DNA of 64,000 nucleotides from Nakamurella endophytica (GCF_014646215.1 NZ_BMNA01000003.1:434001-498000), one strand, 5' to 3'. Counted from the first letter of the stretch, positions 16,342-25,330 are shown. A program made the numbers and translations. Notes: a model not told the origin generated them from the letters alone.

Positions 16342-17128
16342 CGTGGGCCAGGGCGCCCAACCCGAGGACCGCCAGGACGATGTAGCCGGTCAGCGTGCCG
16401 ATGCTGTCCCAGGCGGTGTGCAGGCCGACGGCGACCGCGAACACCAGGACGAAACGCAGCACCGCGCGAGCACTCCAGCGCTCCACGGCCGCCATCCACA
16501 GCGCGGCGGCGGTGAGGCCCGTCCACGCCATGTGGCCGGCCGGGCTGAGCACGCCCCGCTCCATCAGCACGCCGCCCACCGCGGTGACGTTGCCCCGGGT
16601 CACGATCAGGGTGACGAACGCGTAGCCCATCGTCTCGAGCACCGCGAAGCTGGCGCCGCTGGCCACCCCGACCAGCAGGCCGTCGGCAGGCGTCCGGTAG
16701 CGGCCCCACAGCAGCAGCAACGCCGGCAGCACCAGTTTCGCGGTCTCCTCGATCAGTGCCACGCCGACCATGGGCAGCGTGCCCAGCCGGCGGACGGTGT
16801 CGTACTCGACCGTGCCGGCGACGATCACCCCGATCAACCCGCCGACCAGCGCGGCGACGGCCAGCACCCCGCCGGGGACATCGAACGCCAGCCGCCGGCT
16901 GTAGATGAACGCCAGGAAGGCCGCCGGGACCACCAGCGCGCCGACGAGGATCAGCGCCGGCAGCAGGTTCGGGTTCTGGGTGCTGAGCAGGGTGTGCCGC
17001 AGTGCTTCGAAGATGGCTGCGCCGACCAGGAGCACGGCCAGCCACGTACCCCTCGGCAGGCTGCCGGGACGGGTGCCCGGGATGACGGCGGTCCGTTCGC
17101 CCGCCGCGGGGTGGTGGTACAGGCTCAT
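16283..17128 (-). CDS. PrsW-family intramembrane metalloprotease
   Basis: 281-residue polytopic membrane protein with about eight hydrophobic helices. It carries the PrsW/CPBP-type metal motifs: ALIEETAK (Glu-Glu), the histidine in SPAGHMAWTG and GLHTAWD. Bacterial PrsW-type proteases cleave membrane anchors such as anti-sigma factors. No anti-sigma or sigma gene is nearby, so the target is unknown. I chose ATG 17128 (MSLYHHP) because it follows GGGAGCAG and removes an Arg-rich extension of the frame. The last 59 bases overlap the end of the convergent TetR gene. Confidence 0.88.
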   Translation of the reverse strand: MSLYHHPAAGERTAVIPGTRPGSLPRGTWLAVLLVGAAIFEALRHTLLSTQNPNLLPALILVGALVVPAAFLAFIYSRRLAFDVPGGVLAVAALVGGLIGVIVAGTVEYDTVRRLGTLPMVGVALIEETAKLVLPALLLLWGRYRTPADGLLVGVASGASFAVLETMGYAFVTLIVTRGNVTAVGGVLMERGVLSPAGHMAWTGLTAAALWMAAVERWSARAVLRFVLVFAVAVGLHTAWDSIGTLTGYIVLAVLGLGALAHVTHQLHVRRPASPNEPAVR

Positions 17129-17277
17129 CGCGGATCTGCTCCCTGTCTCGGAACGCGGCACCGGTTCCCGCCGCACGTCGGGCCACGCGAATGCAGCGTT
17201 CCCTGGACCGGGCGCCCGCGCCCGACCCCCAACGACCGGCGGGGTCGGACTCCCGGCACGACGTCCGCGCGAGAGCC

Positions 17278-18054
17278 TCAGCTGGGTCGGTTCTCCGCGT
17301 CGCTGAAGGGCGACACCGGCCGCGGCTGCGGCACTCCGTCGACGGTGATGTCGACCAGCTCGTTGTAGAAGGCGACGCGACCGGCGATCTCCGACACGGC
17401 GGGGAACGGCGTGCTGTAGCTCCACGCCGCGTCCGCGAGCCGATCGCCGGACGGCCCGACGACGTCCCAGTACCGGTCGGCGTCGCCCTTGTACGGGCAG
17501 TGGCTCCGGGTGTCCGCCGGCACCACCGCGGACCGGACGACGTCCTCGACCGGCAGGTAGTACCGCGTCGGCAGGTGCGTCTCGAACAGCAGGACGGGGT
17601 GGTGCGAGTCCGCGACGACGGTGCCGTCCACCGACACCGTGACGTGCCGGGAGCTGGGCAGCGCATCCACTCGGTGGTACGGGTCACGCGGGTGCCCGGC
17701 GACGACCTCGTCCTCCTCCAGCCAGCGGTCCAGCAGGCCGGGCTGCCAACTCACCACGACGCGTCCCGCCAGCGCCGGATCCTCCCGGATCCACGCGGCG
17801 TGCGGCAGCCGCCGGTCGCCGACGACCACGTCGAACCACCGGGAGACCGGCCCCTGCGGCAGGAAGAAGAACGGTTGCCGCGGTGGCTCCCCGGTGGCCG
17901 GCTGCAGCACACCGTCGGCGACGTCCCCCTCCGGGACGGCGTAGAACGGCACCGGGAGCCGGTCCTCCCAGAACAGCAGCGGGTCGCGGGTGTCCACGAC
18001 CACGGTGTCCCCGACGAACCCCCGCACCCACTTGCCGCACGGTTCCGTCCGCAT
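17278..18054 (-). CDS. DUF427 domain protein (two tandem domains)
   Basis: 258 residues in two related halves, each like DUF427: GDTVVVDTRDPLLFWEDRLPVPFY in the first and VADSHHPVLLFETHLPTRYYLP in the second, followed by the typical CPYKGDADRYWDV. DUF427 proteins are common in actinobacteria and have no firmly established reaction. Start ATG 18054 follows GGAGGTG at good spacing. It lies 150 bases downstream of a gap after PrsW and is read alone. Confidence 0.9.
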   Translation of the reverse strand: MRTEPCGKWVRGFVGDTVVVDTRDPLLFWEDRLPVPFYAVPEGDVADGVLQPATGEPPRQPFFFLPQGPVSRWFDVVVGDRRLPHAAWIREDPALAGRVVVSWQPGLLDRWLEEDEVVAGHPRDPYHRVDALPSSRHVTVSVDGTVVADSHHPVLLFETHLPTRYYLPVEDVVRSAVVPADTRSHCPYKGDADRYWDVVGPSGDRLADAAWSYSTPFPAVSEIAGRVAFYNELVDITVDGVPQPRPVSPFSDAENRPS

Positions 18055-18175
18055 CGCCACACCTCCGTCCGGTCGGGTCGGCCCCGGTCGGCGGACCCTT
18101 CCACCGGACCCTAGGACGGTCGGCCACCGCGGTCGAGGGCCGGCAGGGACGGTGACCACCGCGCGCGGCGGGCGG

Positions 18176-18280
18176 CCCGGCGACCGGTCACCCGCAGTGG
18201 GCAGTCCGGCAACCGGCCGCCCGCCGCGGGAGCAGTCCGGCGCGCGGCCGCCCGCTGCGCGACCCGGCGACGGGTCACCC
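18176..18280. repeat. Imperfect tandem repeat, about 30-bp unit, in intergenic DNA
   Basis: About three and a half degenerate copies of a unit beginning CCGGCGACCGGTCACCCGC start near 18177, 18206, 18237 and 18264. Copies one and two both end in GCAGT. The array fills the gap between the His-rich gene end and the DUF427 start. Its role is unknown; it could form RNA hairpins. Confidence 0.5.
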
Positions 18281-18290
18281 ACCCGGCAGG

Positions 18291-18464
18291 TCAGTCGCCG
18301 TGCTCGTCCCAGTGGTCGTCGTGCTGGGCGTGGCGGTGACCGTCGTGGATGTAATCGAAGTGGTCGTCGTGCGACACCGCCTGGTGCCCGCAGTCGACCC
18401 CGTGCAGGTGGTTGGCGTGCTCGTCGTCGTGCTGGCGGTGCGTGGCCGGTTCGGTCGTGCTCAT
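18291..18464 (-). CDS. Histidine-rich small protein
   Basis: 57 residues with about 14 histidines and many Asp/Glu: MSTTEPATHRQHDDEHANHL, then CGHQAV and repeated HDDH, HDGHRH. The Shine-Dalgarno is excellent (CAGGAGG, five bases before ATG 18464). Similar His/Asp-rich miniproteins are found in other actinobacteria, sometimes mis-named as transporters. Metal binding, probably zinc, nickel or copper, is inferred from composition only. It stands between DUF427 and the luciferase-like gene on the same strand. Confidence 0.75.
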   Translation of the reverse strand: MSTTEPATHRQHDDEHANHLHGVDCGHQAVSHDDHFDYIHDGHRHAQHDDHWDEHGD

Positions 18465-18570
18465 GGTCGCCTCCTGGTCGTCGGTGCCCGGCCGCATCCT
18501 GCTGCCGCCGGTCTCGGGTCCGTTCCCGTCGTGTGGTTCCCCGGGAGCCGGGGACCCACCGGGTCCCCGG

Positions 18571-19596
18571 TCAGTTCCCGCGCATCCACCCCAGCGCGGG
18601 CCCGAGCCGGGTCGCGATGTCGGTGAGGATCTGCACGTAGTCGTCGTGGTCGAAGGTGAACGGCAGCGCGAAGGCGACCTCGTCGATCTCCCGGAACGCG
18701 GCGTGCTGCTCGAGCCGCTCGGCGAGCTCGGCGGACGGGCCGACCAGGTCCGGGGCGAACAGCATCCGCGCCGGGCCCTGCGGTCGGGCGGTGCGCGGGA
18801 GCCGGCTGCGGGCGTACGCCTGGTACTTGTCCCGCTGGTCGGTGGATGCCGAGTCGGTCGGGATGACCACCAGCCCCTGGGAGACCCGGGCCCGGTCACC
18901 GTCCGGGTGGTGCTGCCGGAAGGTCCGGACGTGCGACAGCTGGATCCGGGCGAAGTCGGCGTCCTCGTCCGGCACCTCGGCCTTGACGACACTGCTGGTC
19001 AGGAAGTTCATCCCGTTCTCGCCGGCCCACTGCGCCGACCGCAGGCTCGCGCCGCCGTACCACATCCGGCGGCCGAGACCGGGGGAGTAGGGCTGCACCC
19101 GGTCCGAGAACACCTCGATGCCCTCGACCCCGGCGACGCTCGTCGCCTGCTCGCCGCGGACGTACCGGAGCAGTCGCCGTACCCGCTCGTAGGAGAAGTC
19201 CTCGGCGTCGGCGGTGTCCGGGTACAGCGCCTCCTTGACGGTGTCCCAGTGCATCGGCGGGCCGACGCTGACCCCGGGGTTGAGCCGGCCGCCGGTGAGC
19301 ATGTCGACGGTGGCGAGGTCCTCGGCAAGCCGCAACGGGTTCTCCCAGCCCAGGGGGATGACGGCCGTGCCGAGCTCGATGCGGCTGGTGCGTTGCGATG
19401 CCGCCGCCAGCACGGCCACCGGGGACGAGATACCGTACTGCAGGTGCCGGTGGCGCACCCAGGCGCTGTCGAAGCCGAGCTGCTCGCCGAGCTGGATGAT
19501 CGAGAGCGTCGACTCGTGGCCGGGTCTCGGGTCGTCCCCGTCGAACAGGCCGATCGTCAGGAACCCCAGGCGGCGCAGCGGGCGGGACTCGGACAT
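18571..19596 (-). CDS. LLM-class flavin-dependent oxidoreductase
   Basis: 341-residue bacterial luciferase-like protein (FMN- or F420-using). The barrel pattern is visible in GFLTIGLFDGDD, QLGFDSAWVRHRHLQYG, RIELGTAVIPLGWENPLRLAEDLATVDMLTGGRLNPGVSVG and GLGRRMWYGGASLRSAQWAGENGMNFL. The substrate cannot be read from the sequence. ATG 19596 (MSESRPL) is chosen because GGAG lies six bases upstream; ATG 19602 sits directly on the ribosome site. Confidence 0.9.
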   Translation of the reverse strand: MSESRPLRRLGFLTIGLFDGDDPRPGHESTLSIIQLGEQLGFDSAWVRHRHLQYGISSPVAVLAAASQRTSRIELGTAVIPLGWENPLRLAEDLATVDMLTGGRLNPGVSVGPPMHWDTVKEALYPDTADAEDFSYERVRRLLRYVRGEQATSVAGVEGIEVFSDRVQPYSPGLGRRMWYGGASLRSAQWAGENGMNFLTSSVVKAEVPDEDADFARIQLSHVRTFRQHHPDGDRARVSQGLVVIPTDSASTDQRDKYQAYARSRLPRTARPQGPARMLFAPDLVGPSAELAERLEQHAAFREIDEVAFALPFTFDHDDYVQILTDIATRLGPALGWMRGN

Positions 19597-19774
19597 GCAC
19601 ATCTCCTGCGGTCAGGGACCTCCGCGGGCCGTTCCCGGTGGGACGCCCTGTCCGGCAACCGGTCCGATGGCCCAGGTCACCCTCGGGGACTGTGGCGACA
19701 CCACCGACAGCCCGGGAGTCGGGCCCGCGCAGGACGCGTGGCGTCGCCCGACGCGGCCCGTCCCGGGCACCTGC

Positions 19775-20041
19775 CTACGGCAGGCCGGCCCAGCCGGTGA
19801 GCCCGGCAGCCTCGTCCTTGCGATCGTCGCCGTTCCCGGACATCGTGCGCCGGTCCGGCTCGTCGCGGTGCTCCTCGATCGCCTCCGCTGCCTGGAGCTT
19901 GTCCTCCAGGGCCTTGGGGTAGGTGTCCGCCATGGCCGTCGGGTCGTTCAGCTCGTCGGAGTCGTCCGCCGGGTCGCGGACGTCGTCGGACTGGTCGACG
20001 ATCGCCTGCTCCCGGCCGCTGAGGCTGCTCTGCTCGGTCAC
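19775..20041 (-). CDS. Small acidic hypothetical protein
   Basis: 88 residues, strongly acidic, starting with GTG 20041 (TEQSSLSGREQAIVDQSDD) with a weak ribosome site. It contains ADTYPKALEDKLQAAEAIEEH, a helix-forming stretch I associate with small conserved actinobacterial proteins of unknown role. No domain is recognised. It is read alone between the luciferase-like gene and the SDR pair. Confidence 0.55.
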   Translation of the reverse strand: MTEQSSLSGREQAIVDQSDDVRDPADDSDELNDPTAMADTYPKALEDKLQAAEAIEEHRDEPDRRTMSGNGDDRKDEAAGLTGWAGLP

Positions 20042-20130
20042 GTCTCGACCGTACCCGCGGGTAGCGGCACGGAAACGTGACCAGCGTGAGGCCCCCGGCC
20101 GCGTCCTGGCCGAGCAGCGCGGCCGGCGAT

Positions 20131-20946
20131 TCAGCTCAGCGGCAGCGGCCGGCCCGCCGAGAAGCCGCCGTCGACGTCCAGGACCGCGCCGGTGACGTAG
20201 TCGGACCGGTCGTCGGCGAGGAACAGGCATGCCCGGGCGACGTGCTCGGGCCGGCCGATGCGCTGGACCGGCTGACCGGCCACCAGGGTGTCGAGGTACT
20301 CCGGACTGAGCTCCCGCACCCGCGGCACGTCGATCAGCCCGGGCGCGACGGCGTTCACCGTGACCCCCAGCGGCGCCAGCTCGAGTGCCGCGACGCGGGT
20401 GAGCATCTCGACCGCCGCCTTGGACGAGCAGTAGTGCGACGCGCCGATGCGGCCGGACCGGGCGGCACCCGACGACACCACCACGATGCTCCGCCGGGTG
20501 CGGGGGACGGTGCCGTCGGTGATCCGCCGCGCGAGCCATCGGCAGAGCAGGAAGGGTCCGCGGACGTTGACGCCGTGAACGGCGTCCCACTCCTGGTCGG
20601 TCATCTCGACCAGCAGACGGGTCGGGTAGATCCCGGCCGCGGCGACCAGGACGTCCGGGAACCCGTGCCGCAGCGCCACCGCCTCGAGCGCCGACTCGAC
20701 GGACGCTGCCGACGTGACGTCCATCCGCACGCTCGCCGCCCGGTGCCCGTCCCGGACGGCCTGCTGCACGGTGGCGTCCGCGCCGGCGGCGTCGACATCG
20801 GCGACCACGACGGTGGCGCCGGCGGCCGCGAAGTCCAGGGCGATCCGTCGGCCGATGCCGCCGGCCGCGCCGGTCACTACGACCACCCGGCCCGCCCAGG
20901 CGTCCGCCCCCGGCCCGCCGGTCGCGGCGGCCCCGGACGCAGTCAC
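20131..20946 (-). CDS. SDR-family oxidoreductase
   Basis: 271-residue classical SDR: VTGAAGGIGRRIAL, the unusual AAAG in place of NNAG, the serine in VVVSSGAARSG, YCSSK as catalytic Tyr-Lys and a C-terminal DVDGGFSAG. GTG 20946 is used because it overlaps the stop of the upstream SDR as GTGA, the coupling style seen throughout this locus. It is the last gene of a long minus-strand series that starts with the solute-binding protein at 29 kb. It probably oxidises an alcohol or hydroxy-acid product. Confidence 0.9.
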   Translation of the reverse strand: MTASGAAATGGPGADAWAGRVVVVTGAAGGIGRRIALDFAAAGATVVVADVDAAGADATVQQAVRDGHRAASVRMDVTSAASVESALEAVALRHGFPDVLVAAAGIYPTRLLVEMTDQEWDAVHGVNVRGPFLLCRWLARRITDGTVPRTRRSIVVVSSGAARSGRIGASHYCSSKAAVEMLTRVAALELAPLGVTVNAVAPGLIDVPRVRELSPEYLDTLVAGQPVQRIGRPEHVARACLFLADDRSDYVTGAVLDVDGGFSAGRPLPLS

Positions 20947-21725
20947 GGGGCCGGCCACTGCTGCTCACCGGTGTTGAGCCGGTTCGACTGGCCGCCGTCG
21001 ACCGGGAGCACCGTGCCGGTGACGAACGACGCCTGGTCGGAGACCAGGAACGAGACCGCGGCTGCGATCTCGGCGACGTCGCACTGCCGGCCGAGCGGCT
21101 GGAACGAGGCCTGCAGGTCGCGCCCGGCCCAGGCCCGGGCTGCCGCCTCCGCGTCGAGACCGTCCAGCGACCCGCCCATGTCGTTGGCGACGTAACCCGG
21201 GCTCACCGCGTTGACCCGGATGTTGAACGGTCCCCCGTCGGCGGCCATGGCCCGGGTCAGGCCGATGATGCCGGCCTTGGACGCGCAGTACGCGGCGTAG
21301 CCCGGGACGCCACCGAGCCCCCAGGTGGAGGACAGGCTGACCACCGCGCCGTGCCCGGACGCCCGCAGGTGGTCGAACGCGGCACGGGTGCAGCGGAAGG
21401 CACCGCCGAGGTTCACCGAGATCACCCGGTCCCAGTCGCTGTCCGGCATGGCGTCGACGCGGGCGCGCTGCTCGGCGACGCCGGCGTTGTTCACCATGAC
21501 GTCCAGCCCGCCGAGCAGCCCGACGGCGGCCGCGATCATGGCGTCGACCGACCGGGTGTCGGAGACGTCGACGTCGACGGCCGTGCCGCCGCCGGCCCGC
21601 CAGGCCCCGGCGGCGGCCGGGAGGTCGGCGCGGACGACGGACAGGCCGTCGGCCTCCAGGCGGGTCGCGATCGCCGCGCCGATGCCCTTGCAGCCACCGG
21701 TCACCACCGCCCTGCGCTCGGTCAT
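20943..21725 (-). CDS. SDR-family oxidoreductase
   Basis: 260-residue classical SDR with VVTGGCKGIGAAIA, NNAGVAEQ, the serine in SLSSTWG, YCASK and a C-terminal PVDGGQSNRL. The start ATG 21725 is preceded by GAAAGG at six bases; another ATG at 21731 sits inside the ribosome site. Its stop overlaps the next SDR start by four bases. It lies 45 bases after the gamma-glutamyltransferase gene, so it is probably in the same transcript. Substrate unknown. Confidence 0.92.
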   Translation of the reverse strand: MTERRAVVTGGCKGIGAAIATRLEADGLSVVRADLPAAAGAWRAGGGTAVDVDVSDTRSVDAMIAAAVGLLGGLDVMVNNAGVAEQRARVDAMPDSDWDRVISVNLGGAFRCTRAAFDHLRASGHGAVVSLSSTWGLGGVPGYAAYCASKAGIIGLTRAMAADGGPFNIRVNAVSPGYVANDMGGSLDGLDAEAAARAWAGRDLQASFQPLGRQCDVAEIAAAVSFLVSDQASFVTGTVLPVDGGQSNRLNTGEQQWPAP

Positions 21726-21770
21726 GAGCATCCTTTCGTCGTCACTGGTCGGAGTTGCGGGCCCGCGTGG

Positions 21771-23348
21771 TCAGCCGGCCGACAGTCCCAGCGGCTTGCC
21801 GTCGTCGCCCGAAGCGGTCCACCCGGACGCCGTGGCGGCGACACCGTTGACCCGGGCATAGGTGAAGGTGGTCGGCAGTTCCGCGACGACCGTGGGTGAG
21901 ACACCGAGCGCCTGCAGCTCTTCCGCGGCGCCCGGCCCCAGACGCGGGTCGAGCCAGGCCTGGCCGCTCTCCACGTGCAGCCGGGGCGCGGCGACGGCGG
22001 AGGCCAGGTCGGCGCCGTCCAGCAGCCGGTCGAGGACCTGCGCGACGGCGGTGATGATCCGGCGGCCACCGGACGCTCCGACGGCGGCGACCGGCCGGCC
22101 GCTGCGGCGGACCACGGTCGGCGCGACCGCCGCCAGCCCGGCGAGTCCGGCGCGGACGCTGTTCACCCGCTCCGGCCGCGGGTCGAAGTAGAGCATCCCG
22201 TCGTTGAGCAGCACGCCCGTGGCGGGTTCCAGCCACCGCGAACCGAACAGGTCGAGCACCGTCTGGGTCAGCGCGACCACCGTGCCGTCCCGGTCGACGG
22301 CGGTCAGGTGCGAGGTGCAACCGCTGCGGGCCGCGGTGTCCGCGCTGTCCCCGGTGTCCTGGCCGCCGGCGGACCCGCCGGCGAGCAGTCGCTGCCACGG
22401 GGTGCCGGCGTCCGGATCCGTGCTCATCGACGAGAACCGGTCGGCGAAGGCCCGGCTCATCGGTCCGGCCCAGCGCTGCGCCCAGGACGCCGACGGCGAC
22501 GCCTGCCGGGCCGACCGCAACATCTGCACGGTCGACGGGAACCCGGTGTACAGCGGCCCGGCGAGCTCGACGTCGCCGAGCCGCACCTGCGTCGGCTCCG
22601 CCCACCGGGCGTGGTAGCCGGCCAGGTCGGCGGCATCCAGCACACCGCCGGCCGCGGCGACGGCGTCACCGATCGCCCGCCCCGGCGCCCCTCGGTAGAA
22701 GGCGTCGGCGCCGCCGGCGGCGACCGCCTCCAGCGTCGCGGCCAGCTCCGGTTGCCGCAGCCACTGGCCGGGACCGGTGGCCGGCCCGCGCAGCGGCAGG
22801 CCGCCCGGCAGGAACCGCCGCGCCGTCGCGGGGAACCGGGCCAGTTCCGGCGCGGCCGCCGTCGTCAGGGCCGACGCCAGCCAGTCGACCTCGTGCCCGT
22901 CGGCCGCCAGGGCGATGGCCGGCTCCAGCACGGTGGGCAGCGGCAGCCGGCCGCGCCGCTCGTGCGCCAGGCACAGCGCGGCCACCGCGCCCGGCACGCC
23001 GATCGAGCGCGGGCCCTGGATGTTCTCGTCGTCCTGCATCGGCGGCCAGCCGTAGAAGCCGGTGGGGGCATCGGTCCCCAGCGGCCGGAACAAGTCCGGG
23101 GTGGCGGCGCGCGGCGCGGTGATCGGGCCGGTGACCTCGAACGCCTGGCCCGTCCCGCCGTCCACGCCCACCAGCCAGGCACCGCCGCCGAGCCCGCTCA
23201 GGTGCTGCTCGGTGACCGCCAGCGCGAAGGCTGCGGCCACGGCGGCGTCCACGGCGCTGCCGCCGGCCCGCAGCATCGCGGCGCCGGCGTCGGCGGCCCG
23301 CTGGTCGTTGGCGACCACCAGGCCGCCGGCCGATCCGAGCTCCGTCAC
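21771..23348 (-). CDS. Gamma-glutamyltransferase-family (Ntn) hydrolase
   Basis: 525 residues. The autoprocessing Ntn-hydrolase pattern is present: CTSHLTAVDRDGTVVALTQT, where Thr345 or so aligns with the catalytic threonine of the usual TTHxSVVD motif. GVLLNDGMLYF and GASGGRRIITAV match the substrate-binding strands, and RAGGSAVDAAVAAAFAL the N-terminal domain. Unlike classical GGT there is no signal peptide; GTG 23348 opens directly on TELGSAGGLVV, so it should act in the cytoplasm. The family hydrolyses or transfers gamma-glutamyl groups. Located between a deacetylase-fold hydrolase and two SDRs downstream of a Liv importer, it may cleave an imported or intermediate gamma-glutamyl amide. 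Confidence 0.9.
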   Translation of the reverse strand: MTELGSAGGLVVANDQRAADAGAAMLRAGGSAVDAAVAAAFALAVTEQHLSGLGGGAWLVGVDGGTGQAFEVTGPITAPRAATPDLFRPLGTDAPTGFYGWPPMQDDENIQGPRSIGVPGAVAALCLAHERRGRLPLPTVLEPAIALAADGHEVDWLASALTTAAAPELARFPATARRFLPGGLPLRGPATGPGQWLRQPELAATLEAVAAGGADAFYRGAPGRAIGDAVAAAGGVLDAADLAGYHARWAEPTQVRLGDVELAGPLYTGFPSTVQMLRSARQASPSASWAQRWAGPMSRAFADRFSSMSTDPDAGTPWQRLLAGGSAGGQDTGDSADTAARSGCTSHLTAVDRDGTVVALTQTVLDLFGSRWLEPATGVLLNDGMLYFDPRPERVNSVRAGLAGLAAVAPTVVRRSGRPVAAVGASGGRRIITAVAQVLDRLLDGADLASAVAAPRLHVESGQAWLDPRLGPGAAEELQALGVSPTVVAELPTTFTYARVNGVAATASGWTASGDDGKPLGLSAG

Positions 23349-23410
23349 GGTGCACCTCTCTTCGCGTCCCTCGTCACCGCCGGGTCGGCACGCCCGGCGC
23401 CGGCTCCGGG

Positions 23411-24247
23411 TCAGTCGGACCAGGCGTCGGCGATCTCGCTCAAGGTCGCGTACCAGATGTCGTCGTGACCGGCCATCCGGTCCAGCAGCTCCTCGAGACC
23501 GAGGAGGTGGTGCGAGCGCCCGATGGTCTGCGGGTGCATCGTCAGGACGTACACGGCGTCGTCGACCCGGTCGTGCGCGAAGTCGAAGATGGTCTTCCAG
23601 CGGTCGATCATGTCCCGGTGGGTGCCCAGCGGGGACACCCCGGCGATGTACTCGACGGCCGGGAAGTCGTCCAGGTACCAGGACACCGGGATCTCCACGA
23701 ACCGGGCGGGAGCCCCGAACACGCTGGCGGACTCGTAGTGGACCTCGACCCGCTGCGGCCGGTAGAGCTCGAACTCCCGCCCCATCAGGCTGCTGTCCCA
23801 GTCGAACCCGAACTCCTCGAGCAGGTCCATGGTGACCTCGGAGAAATCCCAGGCCGGCGAGCGGTAGCCGCGCGGCCGGTGCCCGACGACCTGTTCGTGC
23901 TGGCGCAGCGAGATCTCCAGCAGCCGGCGCTCCTCGTCGGCCGGCAGCAGGCTGATGTTCTCGTGGTAGCACCCGTGCGCGCAGATCTCGTGACCGGCGG
24001 ACAGGATGTCGGCGATCTTGTCGGGGAAGGTGACCAGGTCGTGCCCCGGCACCGCCCAGGTCGCGGGGAGCCCGCGGTCGGCCAGCGTCCGCAGGATCCG
24101 CGGCACGCCCTCCTGGGCGCCGAAGTCGCCGCGGGACAGGTACGACAGCGACGGCCGGCCGACCGATCCCATCCACGGCGAGTGGGCGTCGAAGTCGAAC
24201 GTCAGGGCGACGGCCATGGTCTTGCCGGTCGGCAGCTGCAGGGGCAT
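23411..24247 (-). CDS. Polysaccharide-deacetylase-fold (NodB/PuuE-like) hydrolase
   Basis: 278 residues of the NodB carbohydrate esterase 4 fold without a signal peptide. Metal residues are seen in ALTFDFDAHSPW and the HxxxH in AHGCYHEN; further motifs are RSPAWDFSE and VLTMHPQTIGR near the end. Cytoplasmic members of this type act on small C-N bonds, for example allantoinase PuuE, rather than on cell-wall sugars. That fits a gene inside a small-molecule transport and catabolism operon. The start ATG 24247 follows AAGGGA. It lies 29 bases downstream of livM. The actual substrate is not known. Confidence 0.88.
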   Translation of the reverse strand: MPLQLPTGKTMAVALTFDFDAHSPWMGSVGRPSLSYLSRGDFGAQEGVPRILRTLADRGLPATWAVPGHDLVTFPDKIADILSAGHEICAHGCYHENISLLPADEERRLLEISLRQHEQVVGHRPRGYRSPAWDFSEVTMDLLEEFGFDWDSSLMGREFELYRPQRVEVHYESASVFGAPARFVEIPVSWYLDDFPAVEYIAGVSPLGTHRDMIDRWKTIFDFAHDRVDDAVYVLTMHPQTIGRSHHLLGLEELLDRMAGHDDIWYATLSEIADAWSD

Positions 24248-24276
24248 GACGGCGGGTTCCCTTCGGGCGAGGCGGG

Positions 24277-25329
24277 TCAGGCGTGGTCGGCCGGGCGGTG
24301 CGCGGCGGCGGGCTCCAGCGGGACCGCCGCGGCGGTGGTGTCGGTGGGGGACCCGCCGGTGCCGTCCCGCCCGCGCATCGCAGCGACGCGACGCCAGAGC
24401 AGTCGGCCCGCTCCGGCCAGACCTTCGGGGAACACCCACAGCACGACCAGGATGATGGCGCTGGTGACCACCTGCTGCCAGGCCCCGGTGCCCGACAGCC
24501 GGTCGTTGAGGACCGTGATCACCACCGCGCCCACCACGGTGCCGGGGATGCTGCTGCGGCCGCCGAGGAAGATCATGCTCAGCAGGATGGTCAGGTACCC
24601 GAAGCCGAACACGTCGGTGCTGACGACGCTGTTCAGGAAGGCGTTGTAGCTGCCGGCCACCCCGGCGGCGGCCGCACCGATGACGAACGCCAGGAACTGC
24701 TGCCGGGTGCGCCGGATGCCGCGGCTGGCGGCGAGCTGCTCGTTGTTGCGCAGCGCCACCAGGGACAGACCGAAGCGGGACCGGCTGATCGCCAGGAAGA
24801 CGGCGCAGACGGCGAACAGCAGGACAGCGCCGAGGCAGTAGTAGCCGTAGCGGTTGTGGTCGTAGAAGTTGACCGGACCGAGCGTCATGTCCGGCAGACC
24901 GACGATGCCGTTGGAGCCGCCGGTCAGGTCGCTCTGACCCAGCACCAGGTAGATGCACAGCTGCGAGAAGACGTAGGTGGCAAGGCCGACGTAGATGCCT
25001 CGCAGCCGCAGCACCGGCAGGAACGCGACGCAGGCCGACAGCGCCGCGGACACGGCGGCCAGCGCCATGGCCAGCCACGGCGACATGCCGGTGCGGTCCA
25101 CCAGGATCGCCGACGAGTAGGCGCCGACCCCGAAGAACGCGATCTGCGCGAAGTTGAAGATCCCGGCCAGGCCCAGGGTCAGGTTCCAGCTGACCGCCAG
25201 CACGCCGTACAGCAGCGCCTGGATGAGCACCAGCCGGGAGTGCGCGCTGGTGAACATCCCGGGCAGCACGGCCAGCACGACGGCGAACACCACCCACGGC
25301 AGTAACAGCCGCAGCACCCGGATCGCCAT
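24277..25329 (-). CDS. livM: Branched-chain-amino-acid-type ABC transporter permease, LivM family
   Basis: 350 residues with about ten hydrophobic helices. The LivM signature is present: LAGIFNFAQIAFFGVGAYSSAILV near the N-terminus and AGVAGSYNAFLNSVVSTDVFGFGYLTILLSMIFLGG in the middle. The C-terminal tail is hydrophilic. One base separates it from livH. Together with LivH, LivG, LivF and the binding protein it forms a complete importer. The ligand may be an amide or amine derivative rather than leucine, judging from the neighbours. Confidence 0.93.
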   Translation of the reverse strand: MAIRVLRLLLPWVVFAVVLAVLPGMFTSAHSRLVLIQALLYGVLAVSWNLTLGLAGIFNFAQIAFFGVGAYSSAILVDRTGMSPWLAMALAAVSAALSACVAFLPVLRLRGIYVGLATYVFSQLCIYLVLGQSDLTGGSNGIVGLPDMTLGPVNFYDHNRYGYYCLGAVLLFAVCAVFLAISRSRFGLSLVALRNNEQLAASRGIRRTRQQFLAFVIGAAAAGVAGSYNAFLNSVVSTDVFGFGYLTILLSMIFLGGRSSIPGTVVGAVVITVLNDRLSGTGAWQQVVTSAIILVVLWVFPEGLAGAGRLLWRRVAAMRGRDGTGGSPTDTTAAAVPLEPAAAHRPADHA

Positions 25330-25330
25330 G

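Noticed and set aside
18176..18280. Possible CRISPR array
   Set aside because: Units are adjacent and degenerate with no spacers of equal length, so this is not a CRISPR array.
22666..23355. Alternative frames inside the gamma-glutamyltransferase gene
   Set aside because: The GGT frame carries the catalytic motif; the others are repetitive Arg/Gly/Ala sequence.
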